Source: Acidipropionibacterium jensenii DSM 20535 (GTDB lineage: Bacteria; Actinomycetota; Actinomycetes; Propionibacteriales; Propionibacteriaceae). Taken from it: DNA of 64,000 nucleotides. The notes below the pieces were generated by a model that made no database searches, was not told where the DNA came from, and worked only from the letters and a program-made list of their open reading frames with translations. Shown here one piece after another: positions 1-7,708 of the stretch (the stretch's first letter is position 1; every line of letters begins with the position of its first letter). The DNA lies in the NCBI RefSeq assembly GCF_000425285.1, contig NZ_AUDD01000012.1:1-64000 (forward strand), in the 5' to 3' direction. Both the position numbers and the translations under genes were made by a program.

Positions 1-240
1 CCGCAGCCCGACGATCCGGTGCTCGGTGCTCCGCGACAACCGGTTGGGGCTGTGAGCCGGCCGGGAGGAGTGATCGATCAGCGGCTGGCCGGCACGATAG
101 CGATCGGCCCAGCGTTTCGCGGTGGCCGGACTCACCTGGAAGCGCTCAGCAGCCCGTCTCAGGGGCCAGCCGTCGTCGACGATGCAGGCGGCCAGCCGGA
201 GCCTTCCAGCGGGGGTCAGGGGTGCGTTAGCGTGGGTCAC
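1..240 (-). CDS. IS481-family transposase, N-terminal part (cut by window edge)
   Basis: Reading leftwards from a GTG at 240, 80 codons stay open to the window edge. The product begins THANAPLTPAGRLRLAACIV and continues with DGWPLRRAAERFQVSPATAK and RWADRYRAG, the N-terminal helix-turn-helix typical of IS481-type DDE transposases, which bind the element ends and move the element. The catalytic domain lies outside the window, so integrity cannot be judged. A terminal inverted repeat lies about 75 bp upstream at 309-337. The start is chosen because THANAPLTP is the usual beginning of this family, as I recall it. Confidence 0.85.
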   Translation of the reverse strand, partial: MTHANAPLTPAGRLRLAACIVDDGWPLRRAAERFQVSPATAKRWADRYRAGQPLIDHSSRPAHSPNRLSRSTEHRIVGLR

Positions 241-242
241 AG

Positions 243-295
243 AGGCCTCCGGTTCCTGGATGCGTGTGTGGTAACCCACATCCTGCCGGAGGCCT
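243..295. terminator. Inverted repeat in the IS481 end
   Basis: AGGCCTCCGG at 243-252 is the exact reverse complement of CCGGAGGCCT at 286-295, and an inner stem (GGATG...CATCC) extends the structure. It lies between the element end and the transposase start. It could block transcription entering the element from outside or hide the transposase start. No T-tract follows. Confidence 0.45.
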
Positions 296-389
296 CCCCC
301 CTCAGCTCAACTGTTCACAACGTCCCGGGGAAGTACAGCTAGACTCCCCCACACGGTGCTGCGGCAGGCGACGACGAGAGGGCTCGACG

Positions 390-1853
390 ATGGGACTGCT
401 TCCTCGAACCGCCGCCGATGACACCTCGGACCCGGGCTCCCCGAGCCTGGGGGCGACCGCGGCCAGGGGAGCTGTCTGGAGCGGCGTCAGCACGGTCATC
501 CTGCGGTTGGGCAGCGTGCTCGTCGGGGTGGTCCTGGCCCGTATCCTCTCCCCCGACCAGTTCGGTCTGTACGCCGTCGCCCTGACCGTCCAGGGGATCC
601 TGATGACCGTGGCGGACCTCGGACTGTCCGCCGAGATCATCCGTTCCGAGGAGCCCGAGCGGGTCGCCCCGACGGTCGCCACCTTCGGACTGATCAGCGG
701 GACGAGCCTGACGGTGGCCACCGTCGCGCTCAGTGGACCACTGGCGACCCTGCTCGGTGACCACCGGGCGGGCAGCGCCATCGCGGTGCTGTCGCTCACG
801 CTGCTGCTGGCAGGCGTCTCGATCGTGCCCTACGGCCTGATGCTTCGCCGGTTCCAGCAGCGCGAGCTGTTCCTCATCAGCCTGGTCGACCTCATCGTCT
901 CCACCGCGGTGACATTCATCCTGATCGCCGCCGGGCTGGGCGTGCTCTCCCTGGCGATCGGTCGGGTGGCGGCCCAGGCGGTCTCCAGCACCCTCCAGTT
1001 CATGGCCGCAAGGGTCCGGCCGAGATTCGGTCTGGACCGCACCCGGTGGCGCGCGGTGCTGGCCTTCAGCCTGCCCATCGCCGGCGCCAACCTGTTCACC
1101 TGGATCCTGCTCAACGTCGACAATGTCGTCATCGCACGTCTGGCCGGGGCCACCGCCCTCGGCTTCTACGTGCTGGGATTCAACATCGCCAACTGGCCGA
1201 TGAGCGCACTGTCGCAGATGGTCCGCTCGATCGCGATGCCCTACGTCTCCCGGGTCAAGGACTCCGCCGGGGCGCTGCCGATGCTCACCTCGGTGATCTG
1301 GGCGATGGCCCTGCCCGCCGGCGTCACCCTGGCAGCCCTCGCCGACCCTCTGGTCCACGTCATCTACGGGGCGAAGTGGGCCCCCTCGGTGCCGGTTCTC
1401 GCCGCCCTGGGCCTCTACGGCTCGCTGAGGGTGATCTTCGACCTGTTCGCCGCCTACCTGTACGCCCTGGGACGCAGCCGCGGAGTGCTGTGGCTCCAGG
1501 TGCTCACCATCGTGGTGCTCACCACGGGAATGATCCTCATGACGACCCGGCACGGCATCGTGGGTGCCGCATGGGTCCATGTCGGCGCCTCGGTGATCTT
1601 CATCCTGCCCGGCTATCTGGGGATCATCCGCGCCACCGGCGTCCGACTGGGCGCCCTCGCCAGGGCCTGCCTGCGCCCGACCCTCGCCACCGTGCCGGCC
1701 TGCCTGGCCGCACTGGCGGCCTGCCACCTCATCAGCGCCCCCGTGATCGCCCTGCTGGTGGGAGGAGCCGGCGCGGTCGCGGTCTATCTGGCGGTGATGG
1801 GACGGTGGCTGCTGGCCCGCGTCCGCCAGGTCCGCGGGCCCCAGGCCGGTTAG
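390..1853 (+). CDS. Polysaccharide flippase (MOP/PST family membrane protein)
   Basis: A 487-residue integral membrane protein with about a dozen hydrophobic helices, starting near residue 30 (GAVWSGVSTVILRLGSVLVG). The motif ARILSPDQFGLYAVALT is typical of O-antigen and teichuronic-acid exporters of the PST group, which move lipid-linked oligosaccharides across the cytoplasmic membrane. The ATG at 390 is chosen because the protein then begins just before the first helix; a GTG/ATG further upstream would run into the IS element. It overlaps the convergent glycosyltransferase gene by 4 bp (1850-1853). With that gene and wecA next door, a role in a surface polysaccharide is likely; the substrate is unknown. 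The IS481 end 52 bp upstream may have changed its expression. Confidence 0.85.
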   Translation: MGLLPRTAADDTSDPGSPSLGATAARGAVWSGVSTVILRLGSVLVGVVLARILSPDQFGLYAVALTVQGILMTVADLGLSAEIIRSEEPERVAPTVATFGLISGTSLTVATVALSGPLATLLGDHRAGSAIAVLSLTLLLAGVSIVPYGLMLRRFQQRELFLISLVDLIVSTAVTFILIAAGLGVLSLAIGRVAAQAVSSTLQFMAARVRPRFGLDRTRWRAVLAFSLPIAGANLFTWILLNVDNVVIARLAGATALGFYVLGFNIANWPMSALSQMVRSIAMPYVSRVKDSAGALPMLTSVIWAMALPAGVTLAALADPLVHVIYGAKWAPSVPVLAALGLYGSLRVIFDLFAAYLYALGRSRGVLWLQVLTIVVLTTGMILMTTRHGIVGAAWVHVGASVIFILPGYLGIIRATGVRLGALARACLRPTLATVPACLAALAACHLISAPVIALLVGGAGAVAVYLAVMGRWLLARVRQVRGPQAG

Positions 1854-3085
1854 CCTCCGTAGACCTCCTCCTCGAGGATGCGCACGACATCGGCCTGCGC
1901 CCTGGTCCAGCCGACCTGACTCACCGAGGCGGCGATCGCGGCCTCGTCGCCGCTCGGCCGTTCATAGGCCTGGCCGAGTGCCTCGGCCAGGCATGCCGGG
2001 TTGGGGGCGGCCCACCTGACATGGTCATTGGTGAGGATCGCCCGGGCGTCGGGCTCGTCGTTGGCGACCGCCACGACGCCGGCTGCCAGCATCTCCTCGG
2101 GCACCAGGGAGATGTTGGTGAAGGACATCGCCAGACCGACCCGGCATGAGTTGTACAGCTCGTTCAACTCTACCGGTGTCAGTCGACCGTGCTGGGTTGC
2201 GGGGAAGGGCAGGTCGGCCACCGTCTCACCGTAGTAGTGGATGTCGGCCTCGGGATGGGCCCGGTGGAACCGTTCCAGGGCCATCCGCGCCAACCAGTAC
2301 CCCCGCCTCGGCACGTCGGGCTTGGCATAGAGGACGACGCCAGTACGGGGACGCGGGTCCAGCAGTCGGTAGACGGTGGTGTCGCACCCGAACTCGGTGA
2401 CATCGGGTTCGATGCCGATCTCCGAGCGCAGCAGCCGGGCGACCATCGCTCCCAGGGCGATGCAGCGGAATCCGAACCGGTAGGTGTCCTCGGCCAGCGA
2501 GTAGAGAGATCCCCTGGGGTAGAAGTAGGGCTCGAAGTCCTGGATGAAGTACAACCGGCGCATCGCCTCGGTCCCCCGGGTGGCCAGCACGTGGGCCGAC
2601 TCCCAGGAGGAGGCGACGCAGGCGTCGACCCCGCTGATCCCGTCCTCGACACTGCGCACTGTGGCGCGCACGCCGGGCCACCACTGGCGGATCACGGCCT
2701 CCTGCTGGGCGAGGTCCCCGCCGTAGCGGTCGTAGAGGAAGAGGGTGCAGTGGTGGCCGGCGCGCTCGGTCGCCTCGACCATCCGCAGCAGGGTGGTGTG
2801 CCCTCCCGACCCGGCGGCCGGCGGGGTGGTCACCCATCCCACCTCCATCGGGCGGTCCCGGGACGGCCGCTCGGCGGGCACCTGAAGATCCAGCGCGGTG
2901 GGATCTGCGATGTCGGCATTGAGCAGCGGTTCGTCCAGCACCGCCGCCCCCAGAGAACGGTAGGCCGCCCGCACCCCGCGACGGGCCAGACCGATCGGCC
3001 CCTCCTGGCGCAACACCCTGGCGGCTCTGCCGGCCCTGCTCACGAGTTTCCCACCGGCCCCGGAGAGCTCGCGCACGGCGCTCAT
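1850..3085 (-). CDS. Glycosyltransferase (GT4-like, WsaF/rhamnan-type)
   Basis: About 411 residues. The first 90 are basic and poorly conserved; then MEVGWVTTPPAAGSGGHTTL gives the glycine-rich N-terminal Rossmann loop of GT-B enzymes. RLYFIQDFEPYFYPRGS is characteristic of rhamnosyltransferase-type proteins such as WsaF and of two-domain rhamnan synthases. A C-terminal donor-site segment (ALSFTNISLVPEEMLAAG-like, with the EEMLAAG acidic motif) follows. It likely transfers a sugar to a lipid-linked glycan in the cytoplasm. The start at 3085 has a good GGGGAG ribosome site; an in-frame ATG at 3154 would add 23 Pro/Gly-rich residues and has no such site. It lies 63-132 bp after wecA on the same strand and may be co-transcribed with it. 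Confidence 0.8.
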   Translation of the reverse strand: MSAVRELSGAGGKLVSRAGRAARVLRQEGPIGLARRGVRAAYRSLGAAVLDEPLLNADIADPTALDLQVPAERPSRDRPMEVGWVTTPPAAGSGGHTTLLRMVEATERAGHHCTLFLYDRYGGDLAQQEAVIRQWWPGVRATVRSVEDGISGVDACVASSWESAHVLATRGTEAMRRLYFIQDFEPYFYPRGSLYSLAEDTYRFGFRCIALGAMVARLLRSEIGIEPDVTEFGCDTTVYRLLDPRPRTGVVLYAKPDVPRRGYWLARMALERFHRAHPEADIHYYGETVADLPFPATQHGRLTPVELNELYNSCRVGLAMSFTNISLVPEEMLAAGVVAVANDEPDARAILTNDHVRWAAPNPACLAEALGQAYERPSGDEAAIAASVSQVGWTRAQADVVRILEEEVYGG

Positions 3086-3217
3086 CCCAGGCTCCCCAGG
3101 TCGAACCGGCCCACGGCCAGGAGTGTCGAAGTCATGTCCGTCATTCTTCCCCATGGCCGGTGGGCGGACCGGCGAAACGGGGAACTCCCGAACCCGTGGA
3201 GGCCGCTTGTCGGCCTC

Positions 3218-4333
3218 TCAGCCTTCGGTTCCCGACCGCCTGGACCCGGCGTGATTGTTGGCCAGGGTCAGCAGGATCGTGACCCCCAGGCCGGCCAGGA
3301 AGACCAGCACCGACCACAGGCTGCGGGCCAGCCCCATCGTCACCACGCCGAAGGACAGCACCGCCGACCACAGGTACATCAGCAGCACGGCGCGCACATG
3401 GGAGTGGCCACGGGCCAGCAGCCGATGGTGAAGATGCTTCTTGTCGGCGACGAAGAACCAGGTGCCGTGCAGGGTGCGCCGGACATAACCCATCACCAGG
3501 TCCAGCAGCGGAAGGCAGAGGATCACCACCGGCAGGATGATCGGCAGCGAGGCCGGGACCAGGCCGCCGTCACTGGCCACCAGTGCACTGGAGTCCACCT
3601 GACCGGTCAGCGAAATGGTCGATGAGGCCAGCAGCAGACCGAGCAGCAGGGCTCCCGAGTCACCCATGAACATCCGGGCGGGATGCCAGTTGTGGGGCAG
3701 GAAGCCCAGGCACGCGCCCGCGGTCACCGCGGTGATGAGGGAGGCCGTGGTGGCGACCACGAAGTCCTGCTCGTAGGCCAGCAGATACGTGTACACGAAG
3801 AATGCCAGCGAGCCGATCGCCACCACCCCCGACGCCAGTCCGTCCAGCCCGTCGACGAAGTTCACGGCGTTGGCGCACAGCACGATGATGAGCACCGTCA
3901 CCAGGATCGAGGTGGGTGTCCCCAAGGCGATGATCGAGTTCGGCAGCGGGATCCAGAACAGGCGCACCCCACCGGTCACCACGATCCCGGCCGCCAGGAC
4001 CTGACCGGCCGCCTTCGCCAGGGCGGGCAGATCGAGGATGTCGTCGACCACCCCGACGGCGCAGATCGTCATCCCGGCGATGCAGATGGTGAACGCGTCG
4101 TCGCCGACCAGAGGGTGGCGTCCGAGGAAGGGCAGGTTGTCGGCCAGCAGGCACGACAGGGCCACCCCTCCCAGCATCGCCACCCCGCCGAAGTACGGGA
4201 TGGGGACGGTGTGCACGTCGCGCGATCGCACCGGCGCGACCGCTCCGACGCGCAGCGCCACCTGCCGGCACAGGCCGGCAAGCAGGTAGGTGGTCAGCCC
4301 GGAGACGAGCATGACCAGCAGATACTCGCGCAT
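3218..4333 (-). CDS. wecA: Undecaprenyl-phosphate GlcNAc-1-phosphate transferase
   Basis: A 371-residue polytopic membrane protein of the MraY/WecA family, about 10-11 helices. It should transfer HexNAc-1-phosphate from a UDP-sugar to the lipid carrier, the first step of polysaccharide or arabinogalactan-linker synthesis. Diagnostic motifs are visible: VPYFGG-type loop (IPYFGGVAML), VDDILDLPA with the catalytic aspartates, NAVNFVDGLDGLASG, FMGDSG, and the C-terminal HLHHRL that marks WecA/TagO rather than MraY. The ATG follows the tsaC stop codon immediately (TAGATG), so it is translationally linked to that gene. In many actinobacteria wecA is followed by the ATP synthase genes; here a glycosyltransferase and flippase follow instead. 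Confidence 0.93.
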   Translation of the reverse strand: MREYLLVMLVSGLTTYLLAGLCRQVALRVGAVAPVRSRDVHTVPIPYFGGVAMLGGVALSCLLADNLPFLGRHPLVGDDAFTICIAGMTICAVGVVDDILDLPALAKAAGQVLAAGIVVTGGVRLFWIPLPNSIIALGTPTSILVTVLIIVLCANAVNFVDGLDGLASGVVAIGSLAFFVYTYLLAYEQDFVVATTASLITAVTAGACLGFLPHNWHPARMFMGDSGALLLGLLLASSTISLTGQVDSSALVASDGGLVPASLPIILPVVILCLPLLDLVMGYVRRTLHGTWFFVADKKHLHHRLLARGHSHVRAVLLMYLWSAVLSFGVVTMGLARSLWSVLVFLAGLGVTILLTLANNHAGSRRSGTEG

Positions 4334-5176
4334 CTACTCGGTCGAGCCGGTGGGCTGGTCGGTGGTGACCGGGTCGGCGTCCTGGCTCGGCCCGTCAGCG
4401 GGTTCCGGGTCGGTCTCCGGTGCCGGGTCCGGCGTCTCGGGCTGGGCGAGGGGGACGACATCGGGTGCGATGAGGTGGATGTCCTCGATGGACAGCGCGC
4501 CCTGGCGCAGCACCTTTCCCTCGTCACCGGAGGCGAAGTCGATGATCGTCGAGGCCTCCCCGATGCGCGAGGGGCCACCATCGAGGTAGAGAGCCACCGA
4601 GATGCCGAGCTGGTCGGCGGCGTTCTGAGCGGTCAGCGCCGCGGGTGACCCGGACTTGTTGGCGCTGCTGACCGCCAGCGGTCCGGTGATGCGCAGCAGC
4701 TGGCGGGTCGCGTCCTGGTCGGGGACCCGCACCGCGATGGTCCCGTTGGTCTCACCCAGGTCCATCGTGAGGTCCTGCTGGGCATGGAAGATGAGGGTCA
4801 ACCCGCCCGGCCAGTGGGCGTCGGCAAGAGCCTTCGCCGCATCGGGCACCCGGTCGCACAGCGCCGGCAGCACGGCGGCGTCGCCGATGAGGACCGGCGG
4901 GGGCATGTCGCGTCCGCGACCCTTGGCCATCAGCAGCCGCTGGACGGCTATCGGATCCAGCGCGTCCGCGCCGATCCCGTAGACGGTGTCGGTCGGCAGC
5001 ACGACGCACTCCCCCTCCTTGAGCAGGGCGGCCGCGCGTCGCAGCGCCTCCGGCCGCTGCTGAGGGTCGGTGATGTCGACGATCTCCGGGGTCAGGCCCG
5101 GCTCGAGATCCTGCTGGGGCGACTCCGATCCTGTCGGGTCGGAGTCGATGTGTTCGCTCGCATCCATGCCTGTCAT
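4334..5176 (-). CDS. tsaC: L-threonylcarbamoyladenylate synthase (YrdC/Sua5)
   Basis: A 280-residue protein that makes threonylcarbamoyl-AMP from threonine, bicarbonate and ATP, the first step of the t6A37 tRNA modification. The YrdC fold spans about residues 35-235, with PTDTVYGIG, the KGRGRD basic motif and SSANKSG. The family normally ends there; this copy adds an acidic, proline-rich tail of about 40 residues (PETPDPAPETDPEPADGP) of unknown role. The ATG at 5176 overlaps the prmC stop as ATGA; an ATG at 5167 is better spaced from the GGAAGG site and could be the real start. No full Sua5 C-terminal domain is present. Confidence 0.93.
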   Translation of the reverse strand: MTGMDASEHIDSDPTGSESPQQDLEPGLTPEIVDITDPQQRPEALRRAAALLKEGECVVLPTDTVYGIGADALDPIAVQRLLMAKGRGRDMPPPVLIGDAAVLPALCDRVPDAAKALADAHWPGGLTLIFHAQQDLTMDLGETNGTIAVRVPDQDATRQLLRITGPLAVSSANKSGSPAALTAQNAADQLGISVALYLDGGPSRIGEASTIIDFASGDEGKVLRQGALSIEDIHLIAPDVVPLAQPETPDPAPETDPEPADGPSQDADPVTTDQPTGSTE

Positions 5177-6075
5177 CCTTCCACCACTTCGCCCTCATCC
5201 CGGCGGACGGCCGTGACGAAGCGCGACCGTCCGGTCAGATCGGCGTGATCGCGGATCCGGTCCCAGTGCCCGTCCGCGGTCAGCAGGGCGGGCAGACTGT
5301 GCTGCTGGCTGGGATCGTGCTCCATCACCAGGATCCCGCCGGCCCGAAGCAGCCGAGCGGCTCGCGGAACCAGGTCCCTGACCAGATCCAGCCCGTCCGC
5401 CCCGGAGAACAACGCGGATCCCGGTTCGTTGGCCAGCACCTCGTCCTGGACCTCGTCGGCCAGGGCCTCGGGCAGGTAGGGGGGGTTGGTCATCACGACG
5501 TCGACCCGGCCGTCCATCCCGGCGGGAACCGTCCGGGCATCTCCGGGGTGCAGCTGGACGCCGGTTCCCAACAGGTTGCGTCTGGCCCATCGCAGGGCCT
5601 CGGGCTCGAGCTCCACGGCGTGCACCCGGGCGGTGGGCACCTCGCAGACCAGTGACGCGGCCATCGCCCCCGAGCCGGTGCACAGATCGACCACCACCGG
5701 GCGGATGCCCCGGGCCACCAGGTCTCGACAGGCCTGGACCGCCTCGCCCACCACCAGTTCCGTCTCCGGGCGCGGGATGAGGACCCCGGGCCCGACGGCC
5801 AGGCGCACCGACCGGAACCAGGCGCGACCGGTGAGGTACTGGGCGGGACGCCCGGCGGCGCAGGCGTCGATCAGGTCGCGGTACCGCTGCTCCTGATCGG
5901 GGCCCGGGTCCGGGCAGAGAATCAGCCTGGCGGGTTCGACATCCAGGGCGTGGCACAGCAGGATCCGTGCCGTCGCGGCCGCAGACTCGTCTCCGGCCCG
6001 AGCCAGGCGTTGCGAGCCCTGGCCGAGCAGCCCGGAGAGGCCGGGACGCCGACGGTCCGCGGGGCGGGAGGTCAA
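5173..6075 (-). CDS. prmC: Peptide chain release factor N5-glutamine methyltransferase
   Basis: A 300-residue SAM-dependent enzyme that methylates the glutamine of the GGQ motif in release factors; its substrate RF1 is encoded directly upstream. The N-terminal helical domain is followed by the SAM site [12 protein letters not shown] and the catalytic TNPPYLPE. The start is TTG, overlapping the prfA stop as TTGA, with GGGAGA five bases before it. The 4-nt overlaps on both sides (prfA and tsaC) indicate coupled translation. Gene order prfA-prmC-tsaC is widely conserved in actinobacteria. Confidence 0.95.
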   Translation of the reverse strand: MTSRPADRRRPGLSGLLGQGSQRLARAGDESAAATARILLCHALDVEPARLILCPDPGPDQEQRYRDLIDACAAGRPAQYLTGRAWFRSVRLAVGPGVLIPRPETELVVGEAVQACRDLVARGIRPVVVDLCTGSGAMAASLVCEVPTARVHAVELEPEALRWARRNLLGTGVQLHPGDARTVPAGMDGRVDVVMTNPPYLPEALADEVQDEVLANEPGSALFSGADGLDLVRDLVPRAARLLRAGGILVMEHDPSQQHSLPALLTADGHWDRIRDHADLTGRSRFVTAVRRDEGEVVEG

Positions 6076-7220
6076 CGGTTCTCCCGACGCACGGCCGTCA
6101 TCCGCCGGGAGACCTCATCGGCGTGCAGGGCCGCCTCCAACTCGTCCAGTCGCCCGTTCAGGATCTCGTCGAGGCGATGGGACTTGAAGCCGATCCGGTG
6201 GTCGGTGAGTCGGTTCTCCGGGAAGTTGTAGGTGCGGATGCGTGCCGAGCGGTCCACCGAGCGCACCTGTTCGCGACGCATCCGGGTGCTCTCGTCGGCG
6301 GCCTCCTCGGCGGCCAGGGCCATCAGGTTGGCCCTCAGCAGGCGCATCGCCTGCTCCTTGTTCTGGAGCTGGCTGCGCTCGTTCTGACAACTCACCACGA
6401 TCCCGGTGGGGATGTGGGTGAGGCGGACCGCGGAGTCGGTGGTGTTGACCCCCTGGCCGCCGGGGCCCGAGGAGCGGAACACGTCGACCCGGATGTCTAC
6501 GGGGTCCAGATCGACCTGACCGGCGTCGACATCGGGCATCACCAGCACCCCGACCGCCGAGGTGTGCACCCTGCCCTGGGACTCGGTGACCGGGATCCGC
6601 TGCACCCGGTGCACCCCGGCCTCGAACTTGAGGGTGCCGTAGGCCGGTCTGTCGGCGGTGCCCCGGACGGCGACCGTCACGGAGCGGTAGCCCCCCAGAT
6701 CGGTGAGCTGGGCGTCCAGGATCTCCAGTCGCCACCCGAGGGACTCGCCGTAGTGCTGGTACATCCTCAGCAGATCGGCGGCGAACAGGGCGGACTCCTC
6801 ACCGCCCTCGCCCGAGTGGATCTCCAGCAGCGCGTCCTCGTCGTCGATCGGGTCGGAGGGGATGAGCAGCTCGGTGAGCTCGGCCCGCCCCCGGGCCAGG
6901 TCGGCGGCCAGCCGGTCGTGCTCGGCGGCGAAGCTGTCGTCCTCGGCGGCCAGTTCGGCCGCCGCGGCGGTGTCATCGGCCAGTGCGGAGACGGCGTCGG
7001 CGTGGCTGAGCACCCTGCTGAGTCTGGCCCTCTCCCGGGACAGCCGTCGGACCGCCGAGGGGTCGGCGATCACGCTCGGGGTCGACAGGGCGGAGTCGAT
7101 CTCGCTCCGCCGGGTCCGCATCTGGTCGACGACCTCGTGCTCCGCCAGGACCGCTGGGACGGTCGGGCCGTTCCCCGACTGTGATGACGGGGCCGACTGT
7201 GATGACGACAATGCACGCAT
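6072..7220 (-). CDS. prfA: Peptide chain release factor 1
   Basis: A 382-residue class I release factor that reads UAA and UAG. The anticodon-like tripeptide region is [19 protein letters not shown] (PVT; many RF1 proteins have PAT), and the peptidyl-hydrolysis motif is [29 protein letters not shown] near the C-terminus is typical of RF1. The ATG at 7220 directly abuts GAGGAG; a TTG three codons in (7211) has better spacing, so the first residues are uncertain. A strong hairpin at 7247-7275 separates it from rpmE. It overlaps prmC, its modifying enzyme. Confidence 0.96.
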   Translation of the reverse strand: MRALSSSQSAPSSQSGNGPTVPAVLAEHEVVDQMRTRRSEIDSALSTPSVIADPSAVRRLSRERARLSRVLSHADAVSALADDTAAAAELAAEDDSFAAEHDRLAADLARGRAELTELLIPSDPIDDEDALLEIHSGEGGEESALFAADLLRMYQHYGESLGWRLEILDAQLTDLGGYRSVTVAVRGTADRPAYGTLKFEAGVHRVQRIPVTESQGRVHTSAVGVLVMPDVDAGQVDLDPVDIRVDVFRSSGPGGQGVNTTDSAVRLTHIPTGIVVSCQNERSQLQNKEQAMRLLRANLMALAAEEAADESTRMRREQVRSVDRSARIRTYNFPENRLTDHRIGFKSHRLDEILNGRLDELEAALHADEVSRRMTAVRRENR

Positions 7221-7246
7221 CTCCTCGATGCCGGTGATGACATGAC

Positions 7247-7275
7247 AGGACGCCGGGCGGTGCGCCCGGCGTCCT
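7247..7275 (-). terminator. Hairpin between rpmE and prfA
   Basis: AGGACGCCGGGC (7247-7258) pairs perfectly with GCCCGGCGTCCT (7264-7275), a 12-bp stem with a 5-nt loop, 40 bp after the rpmE stop. No T-run follows, as is common in very GC-rich genomes. It may end the rpmE transcript or reduce read-through into prfA. Confidence 0.6.
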
Positions 7276-7314
7276 CAGTTCCGCACGGCGGACCCGGTCT
7301 CCCGAGAACCCGGC

Positions 7315-7533
7315 TCAGTGCTGTGCCGCAACCTTGCCGTAGCGGCGCTGGAAACGGGCCACCCGGCCACCGGTGTCCAGAATCTTCTGCTTGCCCGTGT
7401 AGAAGGGATGGCACGTGGCGCACACATCGGCGCTCAGGGTGCCCGTGGGGGCCGTGCTGCGCGTGGTGAAGGTGTTGCCACAGGTGCACACGACCGTGGT
7501 CTGGTGGTACTGGGGGTGGGTATCCTGCTTCAT
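7315..7533 (-). CDS. rpmE: Ribosomal protein bL31 (zinc-binding form)
   Basis: A 72-residue large-subunit protein. It begins [20 protein letters not shown] and carries the four zinc ligands of the C+ form: C-x-C near residue 16 and C-x-x-C ([13 protein letters not shown]) near residue 37. The C+ form is typically used under zinc sufficiency and replaced by a C- paralogue when zinc is low. The ATG at 7533 has AAGGAG eight bases upstream; a longer in-frame reading to 7623 has no support. It sits between rho and prfA, the usual actinobacterial place. Confidence 0.96.
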   Translation of the reverse strand: MKQDTHPQYHQTTVVCTCGNTFTTRSTAPTGTLSADVCATCHPFYTGKQKILDTGGRVARFQRRYGKVAAQH

Positions 7534-7611
7534 CGAGAAACTCCTTGACTCGTCACGGTGCCGGGTCGCCGAGGAGCAGATCTCCGGGGCGTGAACCGGC
7601 AGCGGCGCACC

Positions 7612-7640
7612 ATTGTTCCCCATCGACCCACCCCGATCAA
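7612..7640 (-). promoter_or_regulatory. Candidate promoter of rpmE
   Basis: On the minus strand TTGATC (7640-7635), a 17-bp spacer and AACAAT (7617-7612) form a plausible housekeeping-sigma promoter about 80 bp before the rpmE start and downstream of the rho terminator. Confidence 0.35.
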
Positions 7641-7670
7641 GTCTCGGAAGAGTCCGAGGACGGCTGCCCG

Positions 7671-7702
7671 GCGGGTCTCCTCCCCGCGGGGAGGAGACCC
7701 GC
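7671..7702 (-). terminator. Perfect 32-bp palindrome after rho
   Basis: The sequence is its own exact reverse complement (arms GCGGGTCTCCTCCCCG and CGGGGAGGAGACCCGC), 6 bp after the rho stop. It would fold into a very stable hairpin; a smaller one (CTCGGA/TCCGAG, 7643-7658) follows. No T-tract is visible. It most likely ends the thrB-rho transcript. Confidence 0.75.
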
Positions 7703-7708
7703 AGGGAC

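Larger units (their letters stand above)
1..337. mobile_element. IS481-family insertion sequence, one end
   Basis: The element end reads, outside to inside on the minus strand, TGTACTTCCCCGGGACGTTG then TGAACAGTT, which resembles the terminal repeat of IS481 elements. It stops at 337 and is followed directly by G-CTAG-A (CTAG at 339-342). IS481 is known to favour CTAG targets, so this looks like a precise junction. The other end and any second CTAG copy are outside the window. The element sits 52 bp upstream of the flippase start and may have replaced its promoter region. Confidence 0.8.

Noticed and set aside
339-1727. Long open frames on the strand opposite the flippase
   Set aside because: They are shadows produced by GC-rich codon use: Gly/Arg/Asp/His/Gln-rich products with no domain, lying fully within a clear membrane protein gene.
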